A DNA stretch of 18,896 nt from Bacillota bacterium (GTDB taxonomy: Bacteria > Bacillota > Clostridia > Christensenellales > CAG-138). The notes below the pieces were generated by a model, which searched no databases, was not told where the DNA came from, and saw only the letters and a list, made by a program, of their open reading frames with translations. How positions within the stretch are numbered: the stretch's first letter is position 1; every line of letters begins with the position of its first letter. A program made the translations under genes and the position numbers. The DNA is taken from NCBI GenBank assembly GCA_023435025.1, contig JAEYSE010000090.1, positions 1 through 18,896 on the forward strand. Reading direction: 5' to 3'. Of this stretch, positions 7,490 to 14,270 are shown piece by piece.

Positions 7490-10315
7490 TCATTCGGTTT
7501 TTACCCCAGCTTTATGCTGCGCCTGTTTGCGGCGGATGACCTTGCCAACTTCTTCCATCAGCAGTACAAATGGCGGTATAAACACCAGGAACGCCCAATC
7601 CTCTATTCTAAGCGGAGCGGTATTGAACACGTTATTGAGGAACGGCACGTAACTTAATAGCAACAGCAATACAACTTCCACAACAATACCGACGAGTATC
7701 AGGCGGTTGGTGGTAAAACCCGTCTTGAAAATTGAGGCCTTATCCGTCCTGCAATTGAACACCATGCCGACCTGCGCCATCACGATGGCTGCAAACGTCA
7801 TGGTCGTCGCCGCAGCATAAACGGTACCCGAGGAGGCAAGGGGCATGCCAAACCGCCAGCCATGCGTCCAGTACAGGAAGAAAAATGCCGCCATGCTCAG
7901 TGCCGCTTCGACCATGCCGTAGTAGAAGAATGCGCGCACAAACAGTTTTTTTGTGAGCAACGGCTCTTTCTGCAAACGGGGCGGTACTTCCATAATGCCC
8001 GCCTCAGGCGCTTCCGCGCCTAAGCCCATGCCCGGCACCATATCCGTACCAAGGTCGATTGCCAGCACCTGCATGATGGTCAGCGGCAGCGGGATGGCCC
8101 CGCCCGAGAACAGGTAGAATACCACCGGTATGGCCTCAGGCACATTGCTGTTGAATATATACAGCGCAAACTTGCGGATGTTGTTGTATACCGCGCGCCC
8201 TTCCTCCACCGCGTTTACGATAGAGGCAAAGTTGTCGTCCGTAAGGATCATATCGGCCGCCTCTTTGGCGACATCTGTGCCCGTAATCCCCATGGCTACG
8301 CCAATATCCGCCTTCTTGAGCGCGGGGGAGTCGTTCACGCCGTCTCCGGTGACCGCCACTACATGCCCCATCTCCTGAAGTGCCGAGACCACCTGCAGCT
8401 TCTGCTCAGGCGCTACGCGGGCAAACACCACCTGGCCGGAGAGGGCTTGCTTTAATTCCTCTGTGCTCATCTTCTCCAGCTCCACGCCGGTGACGATGCG
8501 CACGCGCTCCCCTTCCACAATGCCGATACGGCGAGCAATGCTTTCCGCCGTGAGGCCGTAATCGCCCGTAATCATAATGATACGGATGCCCGCCCGGTGG
8601 CACTTTTCCACCGCCTTCGCGACCTCCGGCCGCGGCGGGTCCACCATGGCGACAAGGCCCAGGAACGTCATATCCTGCTCAACTAGCTCGGGCGTATAAT
8701 CGCTCAGGCTGACGGGCAGGTCTTTTACTCCTTCGAGAGAGCGGGTGGAAATGGCTAGTACCCTCAGACCGTTTCTTGCGTACTGGTCGTTGGCGGCCAT
8801 GATGCTTTTTCGCATCTCCTCCGTCATGGGCGCAATGCCGCCATTGAGACGGACGCGGGTGCAAAGCTCCATCACTTCCTTAGGCGCGCCCTTGCAATAG
8901 GAAACACGGCCCGACTGTGTGTGATGGATGGTGCTCATGCGCTTGCGGCTCGAATCAAACGGCAGCTCCCTTAGGCGCGGCAACGTCGTACGAAGCTGAT
9001 CCAGTATGAGCCCCTGCTTTTGAGCCAGCACGATGAGCGCAGCCTCTGTCGGGTCGCCCAGCACCTCAAAACGGCTGCTTTCACCGTTTGGCGGAACCAG
9101 GCGGGCATTGCAGCAAAGCGCCGCAGCGCCAAGGAGTTCATTAACCGGCTGGTACGCCCGGTCCACTAAAGTTCCGTTATACAATACGGCGCCGTCTTTT
9201 GCATCGTAGCCTACGCCGCTTACCTCAAACGCGCGTTCTGAGGTCCAGACGTTGCTCACCGTCATCTCATTCTGGGTGAGCGTACCCGTCTTATCCGTAC
9301 AAATTACAGTGGTGCAACCGAGCGTTTCGACCGCCGAAAGGCGTTTGATGAGCGCGTGACGCTTGGCCATGCGCTGTACGCCCATTGCAAGAGAAAGCGT
9401 GACTGTGGGCAGCAAGCCTTCCGGGATAAACGCGACGATCATGCCCATTGCGAACACAAACGCCACGGCGATATGGGTGCCCGCAAGCAACATGGAGAGC
9501 AGGAAGAACGCTACGCCAATGCTTACCGCAAGTATGGAAACGGTCTTAGTGATCTTGCCCATTTCCTTTTGCAGGGGGCTTTGCTCCTCCTTGAGCGACT
9601 GGGTGAGTCCGGCGATCTTGCCAAACTCCGTCTGCATGCCGGTAGCAAATACCACCGCCTTGCCGGTACCGCCCGCCACCGTCGTTCCCATAAACACGAT
9701 GTTGGGTTGCTCCGCACGGGAAAGGTCGGTGCGCAGTATCGCGTCCCGTCCTTTGTGTACCGGTTGCGATTCGCCTGTGAGCGTGGACTGGTTGACCCGT
9801 AAGTCGTTGTCTTCCACCAGGCGGGCATCTGCGGAAATCCGGTCGCCCTCGCTTAAAAGCAGCACGTCACCGGGGACAAGCTCTTCGGCAAGTATGCGCT
9901 GTTCTTCACCGCTGCGAATCACGCGCGCATAGGCGGGCAGCATCTTTTTAAGGGCCTCCGTAGCCTTGCTGGCGCGGAATTCCTGCCAGAAACTGAAAAC
10001 ACCATTGATGATATTCACCATCCAAACCGCGAAGCCTAGCTCCGGCAGCTTCGCGATAAAGCCCACAATACCGGATATCCACAGCAAAATCGCCATCAGA
10101 TGAGTGAAATTGGAAAGGAAGCGCACGATAAGCGGCGTACCCTTCTTTTCCTGCAACTCATTCTTCCCGTAGGCCGAAAGCCGGGTTAAGGCTTCTTCGC
10201 CCGAGAGACCTTTTAAATCTGATGCTAACGCGGAGAACACTTCGTCCACGGGCAGACGGTGGATGGTTGCGTTCACCTCGTTTTGTTCTTTCCTTACATT
10301 TCCATTATACATCAT
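7490..10315 (-). CDS. P-type cation-transporting ATPase, Na+,K+-ATPase-like (P2C) ion sites
   Basis: A 941-residue P2-type pump: cation-ATPase N-domain, actuator loop TGES (180-183), phosphorylated D341 in CTDKTGT, nucleotide-domain KGAPKE, TGDGVND hinge (656-662) and about ten membrane helices. The M4 motif IPEGLLPTVT (E299), M5 YIFNSNVPE (Y719, S723, N724, E727) and M6 IDLGTDMVP (D754, D758) match Na+,K+-ATPase rather than SERCA, whose M6 has Asn at the first Asp and whose M5 reads NVGE. The M8 residue equal to D926 of the animal pump, part of the third Na+ site, is Met (M851); the M9 Glu is kept (E880). No beta subunit is present. Na+ export with K+ uptake is inferred; Ca2+ is less likely. 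It heads the operon with two RCK genes and kdpD. Start: ATG at 10315; a GTG at 10276 with AAGGA upstream is an alternative that still keeps the whole N-domain. Confidence 0.9.
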   Translation of the reverse strand: MMYNGNVRKEQNEVNATIHRLPVDEVFSALASDLKGLSGEEALTRLSAYGKNELQEKKGTPLIVRFLSNFTHLMAILLWISGIVGFIAKLPELGFAVWMVNIINGVFSFWQEFRASKATEALKKMLPAYARVIRSGEEQRILAEELVPGDVLLLSEGDRISADARLVEDNDLRVNQSTLTGESQPVHKGRDAILRTDLSRAEQPNIVFMGTTVAGGTGKAVVFATGMQTEFGKIAGLTQSLKEEQSPLQKEMGKITKTVSILAVSIGVAFFLLSMLLAGTHIAVAFVFAMGMIVAFIPEGLLPTVTLSLAMGVQRMAKRHALIKRLSAVETLGCTTVICTDKTGTLTQNEMTVSNVWTSERAFEVSGVGYDAKDGAVLYNGTLVDRAYQPVNELLGAAALCCNARLVPPNGESSRFEVLGDPTEAALIVLAQKQGLILDQLRTTLPRLRELPFDSSRKRMSTIHHTQSGRVSYCKGAPKEVMELCTRVRLNGGIAPMTEEMRKSIMAANDQYARNGLRVLAISTRSLEGVKDLPVSLSDYTPELVEQDMTFLGLVAMVDPPRPEVAKAVEKCHRAGIRIIMITGDYGLTAESIARRIGIVEGERVRIVTGVELEKMSTEELKQALSGQVVFARVAPEQKLQVVSALQEMGHVVAVTGDGVNDSPALKKADIGVAMGITGTDVAKEAADMILTDDNFASIVNAVEEGRAVYNNIRKFALYIFNSNVPEAIPVVFYLFSGGAIPLPLTIMQVLAIDLGTDMVPGMGLGAEAPEAGIMEVPPRLQKEPLLTKKLFVRAFFYYGMVEAALSMAAFFFLYWTHGWRFGMPLASSGTVYAAATTMTFAAIVMAQVGMVFNCRTDKASIFKTGFTTNRLILVGIVVEVVLLLLLSYVPFLNNVFNTAPLRIEDWAFLVFIPPFVLLMEEVGKVIRRKQAQHKAGVKTE

Positions 10316-10452
10316 ATCGTTGCGCACACACCTTTTTTCTGCGCTCTGTCCGCGTAGTCTATTTCGTTTTTTCTTCCTGAACAGCGGACGGGGCAACTTC
10401 CTCCAACCTCTGTTACAGCGATATCCAACCGCTTGCCTTTTGCGCTTTCCAT
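10312..10452 (-). CDS. Possible 46-residue leader ORF coupled to the pump gene
   Basis: An ATG at 10452, with a GGGGGAAG purine run about 10 bases upstream, opens 46 codons. The product begins MESAKGKRLDIAVTEVGG and contains a CPVRC pair. It ends in a TGA that overlaps the pump start codon as ATGA. I recognise no family. Overlap with the start is the main argument for translation and would explain the poor ribosome site of the pump ATG. A reading frame of this length can occur by chance, so this is tentative. Confidence 0.25.
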   Translation of the reverse strand: MESAKGKRLDIAVTEVGGSCPVRCSGRKNEIDYADRAQKKGVCATI

Positions 10453-10690
10453 TCGCGTTTCTTCCCCCAACTCATAAAAAGTAAGCCATTGAAGGCCGGG
10501 ATATCGTCATCCTTTTTCTGAGTATATCTACCTGGGAATAAACGCGGTATGAAGGATACTGCGGGCCCAATAAAGATTGTATTAAGATTTCCATATGCGT
10601 ATCAGAATTCTCCAAATCTGCCCAGCCTCATCAAGTTTTCTCCGGTTGAAGCATAGTATGTATACGGAATTGTGACTGGGAGGGAACCGC
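10316..10690. other. Divergent intergenic region and long pump leader with inverted repeats
   Basis: This stretch separates the minus-strand pump operon from the plus-strand hydrolase. The best minus-strand promoter (10576-10605) implies a leader of about 250 bases. In it, 10419-10426 and 10499-10506 form an 8-bp inverted repeat (CGATATCC/GGATATCG), and GTCCGC/GCGGAC pairs occur closer to the start. I could not match it to any riboswitch class I know, including the c-di-AMP ydaO and Mg2+ M-box types. No clear plus-strand promoter for the hydrolase was found. Confidence 0.4.
10576..10605 (-). promoter_or_regulatory. Candidate promoter of the pump / RCK / kdpD operon
   Basis: On the minus strand CTGATA (10600-10605, 4 of 6) precedes TACAAT (10576-10581, 5 of 6) with an 18-base spacer. 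A consensus TATAAT also occurs at 10304-10309, but its -35 region is poor and it would start downstream of the ATG chosen for the pump. Confidence 0.35.
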
Positions 10691-12376
10691 ATGGAACAAA
10701 AAAGCGCCTCAGATACCATTTCAAGGCTCTATGACGCGTTTGAGGCGGACGGCTATAAGGTTATGAAAGTCTTCGCCTATGAGGGGCGGCTTGGCGTGAT
10801 GGCGGCGCACCGCAAATTCCTCTCCTATGATACGGGCCGGGGCAAGCGGTGTTACTACGTGGAGGGAACGCCGTATGAACGGGGGTACCTCATGGGCCTG
10901 CTTGCGGAAAAGGAAATGGCCGAGATGGCCGTAGCGTTTACAGACAACGTGATATTCGATTTTCTGGATTTGGAGTTCCTGAACCACTTTCCGCTCATTC
11001 AGAAGCTGCTGGTGGAGCTGATATACGAGCTTTCGGAATACGCGTTCGACTCGCTGCCCGGACATATCCACGCCGAAATATCGGGCATGCTGGACGGGTG
11101 CAAAAAGGCAAATCGAAAAACCAAGGTAACAAAAAAACGCCTCGTCGTGATGAACATGGCGTTTGACGTACTATGCGCGCTTGCGTACTCCGGCGATTTC
11201 TTCCAGAAGAGGGCCCCAGAGGTGGCGGCAGAAGCCATTCGGCTGACCATGATGTGCAACGCGTTTTCCGTGTTTGGAGAAGCGGCAAACGGCGGGCATT
11301 ACTTTGCGCGGGATTTCATGTTTGCATCCGGCGGCGTATTCCAGAACAATCTCTGCCATGTGATCCATGTACCCGCAAAGCAGCCACTTACCGAACTGCA
11401 CCCCTACGTGAGCGTGACCGCTCCGGGTATTGCAGGCAGCATCAGCGCCATGAACGCGAACGGCGTTGCAATCGGTGTGAACATGTCTCCCGGAGGAAAT
11501 TCCAACCCCGGCGCGGTGGCATTGAATTCCCTGCTTCTCGCGCGGGACGCCGTGCTGTACGGCGGGGATATTCATGCTGCGGCGGACGTTATCATAAACG
11601 CGGGGCGTGGGGTTGCGTGGAACTATCCGCTTTCCGACGGCACGCTGGATTTGGCGTGCACGGTGGAGGCGGGCATGTCCGCCGACCGGCTGGATGTTTT
11701 AAGCTACCCCCCGCCGAACATTCGCCCTTTTTTACCGGATTACAAATTCCTGACTACGAACCCAGGCGCGCCGCTCAAAAACGGGGGAACAGTGCGCTGG
11801 TGTAATACGCCCTATCCGAAAGAATACCTTGCGTATAACCCCGGGCTGTGGAAGGACTATCAAAAGACAAAGGACGCCTCCATTGCCCTTTACCCGGACG
11901 CGTTCGAGCCAGACGGGTTTATCAACCGTACGCCGGAGCAAAAAAACTGCCCCTCCAGCTTCTATTTTGCGCCGGAGCGGACAGACGGGAATGTGCATAT
12001 TACCGGCAACCATTTCCTCTCACCGCACATGCGCTGTTGCGCCATGGACCCGTGGACGGCGACGGTGACAAAAAGCAACGTCAACGACATCCAATGGCGC
12101 TACGATGCGCTTAATTATGAGATCCGCGCCACGATAAAGGAAAAGGGCAGCATCAGTTACGAGGACGCGCGGCGAATCGCGGACTTTTTGGCTCCCTACG
12201 GCAAATACCCGGACTATTACAAAAAGAACCCCAAAAGCCGGGATGGAAAGCAAACCCGCATTGAGGGCTGTGTTTCCCTGTTTGATCTTAAGGCAAAGAC
12301 CGTAGAAAGCCATTACGGGTATTACGGGGATGGCTGGGTAAAGACGACGCTGTTGAATTATTTGCCGGGTGAATAG
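10691..12376 (+). CDS. C45-type autoproteolytic acyltransferase/hydrolase (NTN hydrolase)
   Basis: A 561-residue protein related to acyl-CoA:6-aminopenicillanic-acid acyltransferase and peptidase family C45. The N-terminal part has the family segment EGTPYERGYLMG (58-69). The likely nucleophile is C189 in MMCNAFSVFGEA, followed by GGHYFARDFMF, the pattern seen at the self-cleavage site of this superfamily. Further on come NANGVAIGVNM and a LLLARDAVLYGGDIHAAADVI helix, also family hallmarks. In relatives cleavage before the Cys exposes an N-terminal nucleophile that hydrolyses or transfers acyl groups on amides. There is no signal peptide or membrane helix, so it should be cytosolic. The substrate is unknown. 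A GGGAGGG site precedes the ATG. It is a single-gene unit ending at the terminator 12406-12445. Confidence 0.85.
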   Translation: MEQKSASDTISRLYDAFEADGYKVMKVFAYEGRLGVMAAHRKFLSYDTGRGKRCYYVEGTPYERGYLMGLLAEKEMAEMAVAFTDNVIFDFLDLEFLNHFPLIQKLLVELIYELSEYAFDSLPGHIHAEISGMLDGCKKANRKTKVTKKRLVVMNMAFDVLCALAYSGDFFQKRAPEVAAEAIRLTMMCNAFSVFGEAANGGHYFARDFMFASGGVFQNNLCHVIHVPAKQPLTELHPYVSVTAPGIAGSISAMNANGVAIGVNMSPGGNSNPGAVALNSLLLARDAVLYGGDIHAAADVIINAGRGVAWNYPLSDGTLDLACTVEAGMSADRLDVLSYPPPNIRPFLPDYKFLTTNPGAPLKNGGTVRWCNTPYPKEYLAYNPGLWKDYQKTKDASIALYPDAFEPDGFINRTPEQKNCPSSFYFAPERTDGNVHITGNHFLSPHMRCCAMDPWTATVTKSNVNDIQWRYDALNYEIRATIKEKGSISYEDARRIADFLAPYGKYPDYYKKNPKSRDGKQTRIEGCVSLFDLKAKTVESHYGYYGDGWVKTTLLNYLPGE

Positions 12377-12405
12377 GTTTCACCGAGGGTTAGTAAATCA
12401 TAAAC

Positions 12406-12445
12406 AACAAAGACCCGTGCTCTTACCGGAACGCGGGTCTTTGTT
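12406..12445. terminator. Bidirectional terminator between the C45 hydrolase and ferredoxin genes
   Basis: A 14-bp stem (12406-12419 with 12432-12445, one G-T pair) with arms AACAAAGACCCG and CGGGTCTTTGTT closes a 12-base loop. Both arms end in T-rich sequence when read outward, and the hairpin lies between two convergent genes, 29 bases after the hydrolase stop and 20 after the ferredoxin stop. Confidence 0.85.
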
Positions 12446-12465
12446 CTATCAGCTTGTTTGTTTCT

Positions 12466-12636
12466 TTACGCGGGGTTGGGAGCGCCAACCGGACATACGC
12501 TCGCGCAGGCACCACAGTCGATGCAAGTGTCAGCGTCGATGACATAAATGGTATCGCCCTGGGAAATAGCGTTGACTGCACATTCGCTTTCGCAAGCGCC
12601 GCAGCTGATGCATTCTTCATTGATTACATATGCCAT
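12466..12636 (-). CDS. 2[4Fe-4S] ferredoxin, clostridial type
   Basis: A 56-residue low-potential electron carrier beginning MAYVINEEC. It has two complete Cys-x2-Cys-x2-Cys-x3-Cys motifs: C9, C12, C15, C19 and C38, C41, C44, C48. Each motif supplies three ligands to one [4Fe-4S] cluster and one to the other, the classic bacterial ferredoxin arrangement. The size is exactly that of clostridial ferredoxins, which shuttle electrons between pyruvate oxidoreductase, hydrogenases and similar enzymes. The proline that usually follows the fourth Cys is Ala in the first motif (ECAVNAI) but kept in the second (VCPVGAP). GGAGG stands 8 bases before the ATG. It is a single-gene unit with its own promoter and the shared terminator at 12406-12445. 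Confidence 0.96.
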   Translation of the reverse strand: MAYVINEECISCGACESECAVNAISQGDTIYVIDADTCIDCGACASVCPVGAPNPA

Positions 12637-12668
12637 TGATTGTTACCTCCATACATTCGTTTGGTTCT

Positions 12669-12696
12669 ATTGTAGCATGCATACGACAAAATGCAA
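12669..12696 (-). promoter_or_regulatory. Extended -10 promoter of the ferredoxin gene
   Basis: On the minus strand TTGCAT (12691-12696) and TACAAT (12669-12674) are 16 bases apart, with an extended TGC directly before the -10. The start is expected about 25-30 bases before the ferredoxin ATG. Confidence 0.6.
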
Positions 12697-12837
12697 TGTT
12701 CAAAACCAAAAAACTGGGCTTCATTTGTTGCGTTTGGTGACACTAACTCAATACCGCCCTGATTGTTTGGTAGCATGCGCATTGCCCCAAAACATCCGAG
12801 AATCCGATACTTTTTTTATTATGCAGATAACGAATAA

Positions 12838-12863
12838 GGCGCGGCCAAAAGTTTGGCCGCGCC
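12838..12863 (-). terminator. Terminator hairpin downstream of ricT
   Basis: Perfect 12-bp arms GGCGCGGCCAAA (12838-12849) and TTTGGCCGCGCC (12852-12863) lie 50 bases after the ricT stop. The T-run on the minus strand is short (TTATTCGTT), so it may also act as a 3' end stabiliser. Confidence 0.7.
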
Positions 12864-12913
12864 GGTATCTTTACAGATATTACCTCTATTCCTGCATTTG
12901 CAAGAACCGCCGC

Positions 12914-14191
12914 TCATTCCTCTGCAGCGGGAGGTGTGTTTGTATGCTTTCTGCGGCGGTTTCGGTTGCCCCTGTGGTTATGACGGGGCTTTTGCGGCTG
13001 GCCTTCCGCATTACCTTCCGCTTGCTGCTGCGGACGGGGTTGCTTGGGCTGCTGGGGGCCCGATTTGTCCTGATGCGGACGCTGCCCACCCTGAGTACGG
13101 GGCTGCCCGGACTGCCCGGGCTGATTTCGGGGCCGGTCCTGCCGGGGTTGATCTTCGCGCCGAGGCTTGTTCCTGCTGGAATTCTGGCGCTGCCCATCCT
13201 GCTGCCTTTGCGCAGGACTCTGCTCCTGCTGCGGCTTTTCCAAAGCGGGGCGGGGCGCCTCCGGCCCTTGCCCGGTGACGAAGCGGAATTCCTCTTCTTC
13301 GGGCTCTTCCCCTTCCGTTTCGCGCGCTTTCGCGTGGGCCACAAGCTCCAGGCGCACGGCTTCTTCTTCCTCCGGCGTGCCGGGTTTGCGCACCACTGAA
13401 AAATGATATTCACGAATATCCGGCGTACCGTCCGGCATGGTGATACGCACCTTGGTTTTTTCAGTGATGACGTTATTGTCCAACACGACACCGCGGCCAT
13501 CGGGCGTAATGACGTCCTTCCCTACGCGGGGCATCAGCTTGCGCATGCTCTCATAGGCGTCCTGCTCATATTTCAAGCAACACATCAGCCGCCCGCACAG
13601 GCCGGAAATTTTTGTGGGGCTCAAGCTCAGCTTCTGTTCCTTGGCCATCTTGATGGAAACCGGCTGAAAATCCGCAAGAAATGTCTTGCAGCATACCGGC
13701 AGGCCGCAGGAGCCTAAACCCCCGAGCATCTTCGCTTCGTCCCGAACGCCGATCTGCCTGAGTTCGATGCGGGTCTTGAACACGAACGCAAGGTCTTTTA
13801 CCAGCTCGCGAAAATCCACACGCCCTTCGGACGTGAAGAAGAATGTGATTTTGCTGGCGTTGAACGTATACTCCACATCCACCAGCTTCATATCCAGCGC
13901 ATGCTGCGTGATTTTTTCCTGGCAGATGGAAAACGCCTCCTGCTCCAGCTGGAGGTTGCGTTCATGGATCTCTCTATCCTCCTGGGTGGCAATGCGCATA
14001 ACTTCCTTGAGAGGCGCTACAATCTGCTCCTCCGGAACTTCGCGCGGGGAAAGCACCACGTCACCGTATTCCACGCCGCGGGAGGTTTCCACCACCACGC
14101 CGTCCCCTTCAGCAATCGTAAACTCTCCCGGATCAAAATAATACATGCGCCCGGCTTTGCGAAAACGCACGCCGATTACCCGTTTTGTCAT
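12914..14191 (-). CDS. ricT: RicT / YaaT (PSP1-domain) iron-sulfur regulatory subunit with long disordered tail
   Basis: A 425-residue protein whose first 270 residues form the PSP1/YaaT core. It carries the conserved cysteines C162, C167, C168 (GLGSCGLPVCCKTF) and C199, C204, C205 (GLCGRLMCCLKYE). In Bacillus subtilis RicT joins RicA and RicF in an Fe-S containing complex that promotes RNase Y dependent mRNA processing and affects sporulation, competence and biofilms. B. subtilis RicT is only about 275 residues. Here residues from about 271 are an added acidic stretch (EEPEEEEF), then some 110 residues rich in Gln, Pro, Arg and Asn, ending in a basic HNHRGNRNRRRKH patch that may bind RNA. 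It follows holB as in the B. subtilis yaaO-holB-yaaT order. The ATG at 14191 has only a weak ribosome site (GAAAGG). Confidence 0.92.
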   Translation of the reverse strand: MTKRVIGVRFRKAGRMYYFDPGEFTIAEGDGVVVETSRGVEYGDVVLSPREVPEEQIVAPLKEVMRIATQEDREIHERNLQLEQEAFSICQEKITQHALDMKLVDVEYTFNASKITFFFTSEGRVDFRELVKDLAFVFKTRIELRQIGVRDEAKMLGGLGSCGLPVCCKTFLADFQPVSIKMAKEQKLSLSPTKISGLCGRLMCCLKYEQDAYESMRKLMPRVGKDVITPDGRGVVLDNNVITEKTKVRITMPDGTPDIREYHFSVVRKPGTPEEEEAVRLELVAHAKARETEGEEPEEEEFRFVTGQGPEAPRPALEKPQQEQSPAQRQQDGQRQNSSRNKPRREDQPRQDRPRNQPGQSGQPRTQGGQRPHQDKSGPQQPKQPRPQQQAEGNAEGQPQKPRHNHRGNRNRRRKHTNTPPAAEE

Positions 14192-14270
14192 ATGCTATCA
14201 AAGCCTTTCAATGCAAACGCCCTTTTCCGTATAAACCTGGCCCTTGTACGTGGACGCAGGTAACCGCTTT

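Larger units (their letters stand above)
12637..12913. other. Intergenic region between ricT and the ferredoxin gene
   Basis: It holds the ferredoxin promoter (12669-12696) and the ricT-side terminator (12838-12863). Between them, 12697-12837 is A/T-richer and I see no gene or clear structure. Confidence 0.5.

Noticed and set aside
10316..10568. c-di-AMP (ydaO) or Mg2+ (M-box) riboswitch upstream of the pump
   Set aside because: I looked for the conserved core strings of both classes on the minus strand and did not see them; the leader is kept only as an unclassified candidate.
12548..13399. A 283-codon plus-strand open frame rich in Leu, Arg and Pro
   Set aside because: It is antisense to the low-complexity tail of ricT and to the intergenic region; the repeated Gln/Pro/Arg codons keep the reverse frame open. 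No domain or ribosome site supports it.
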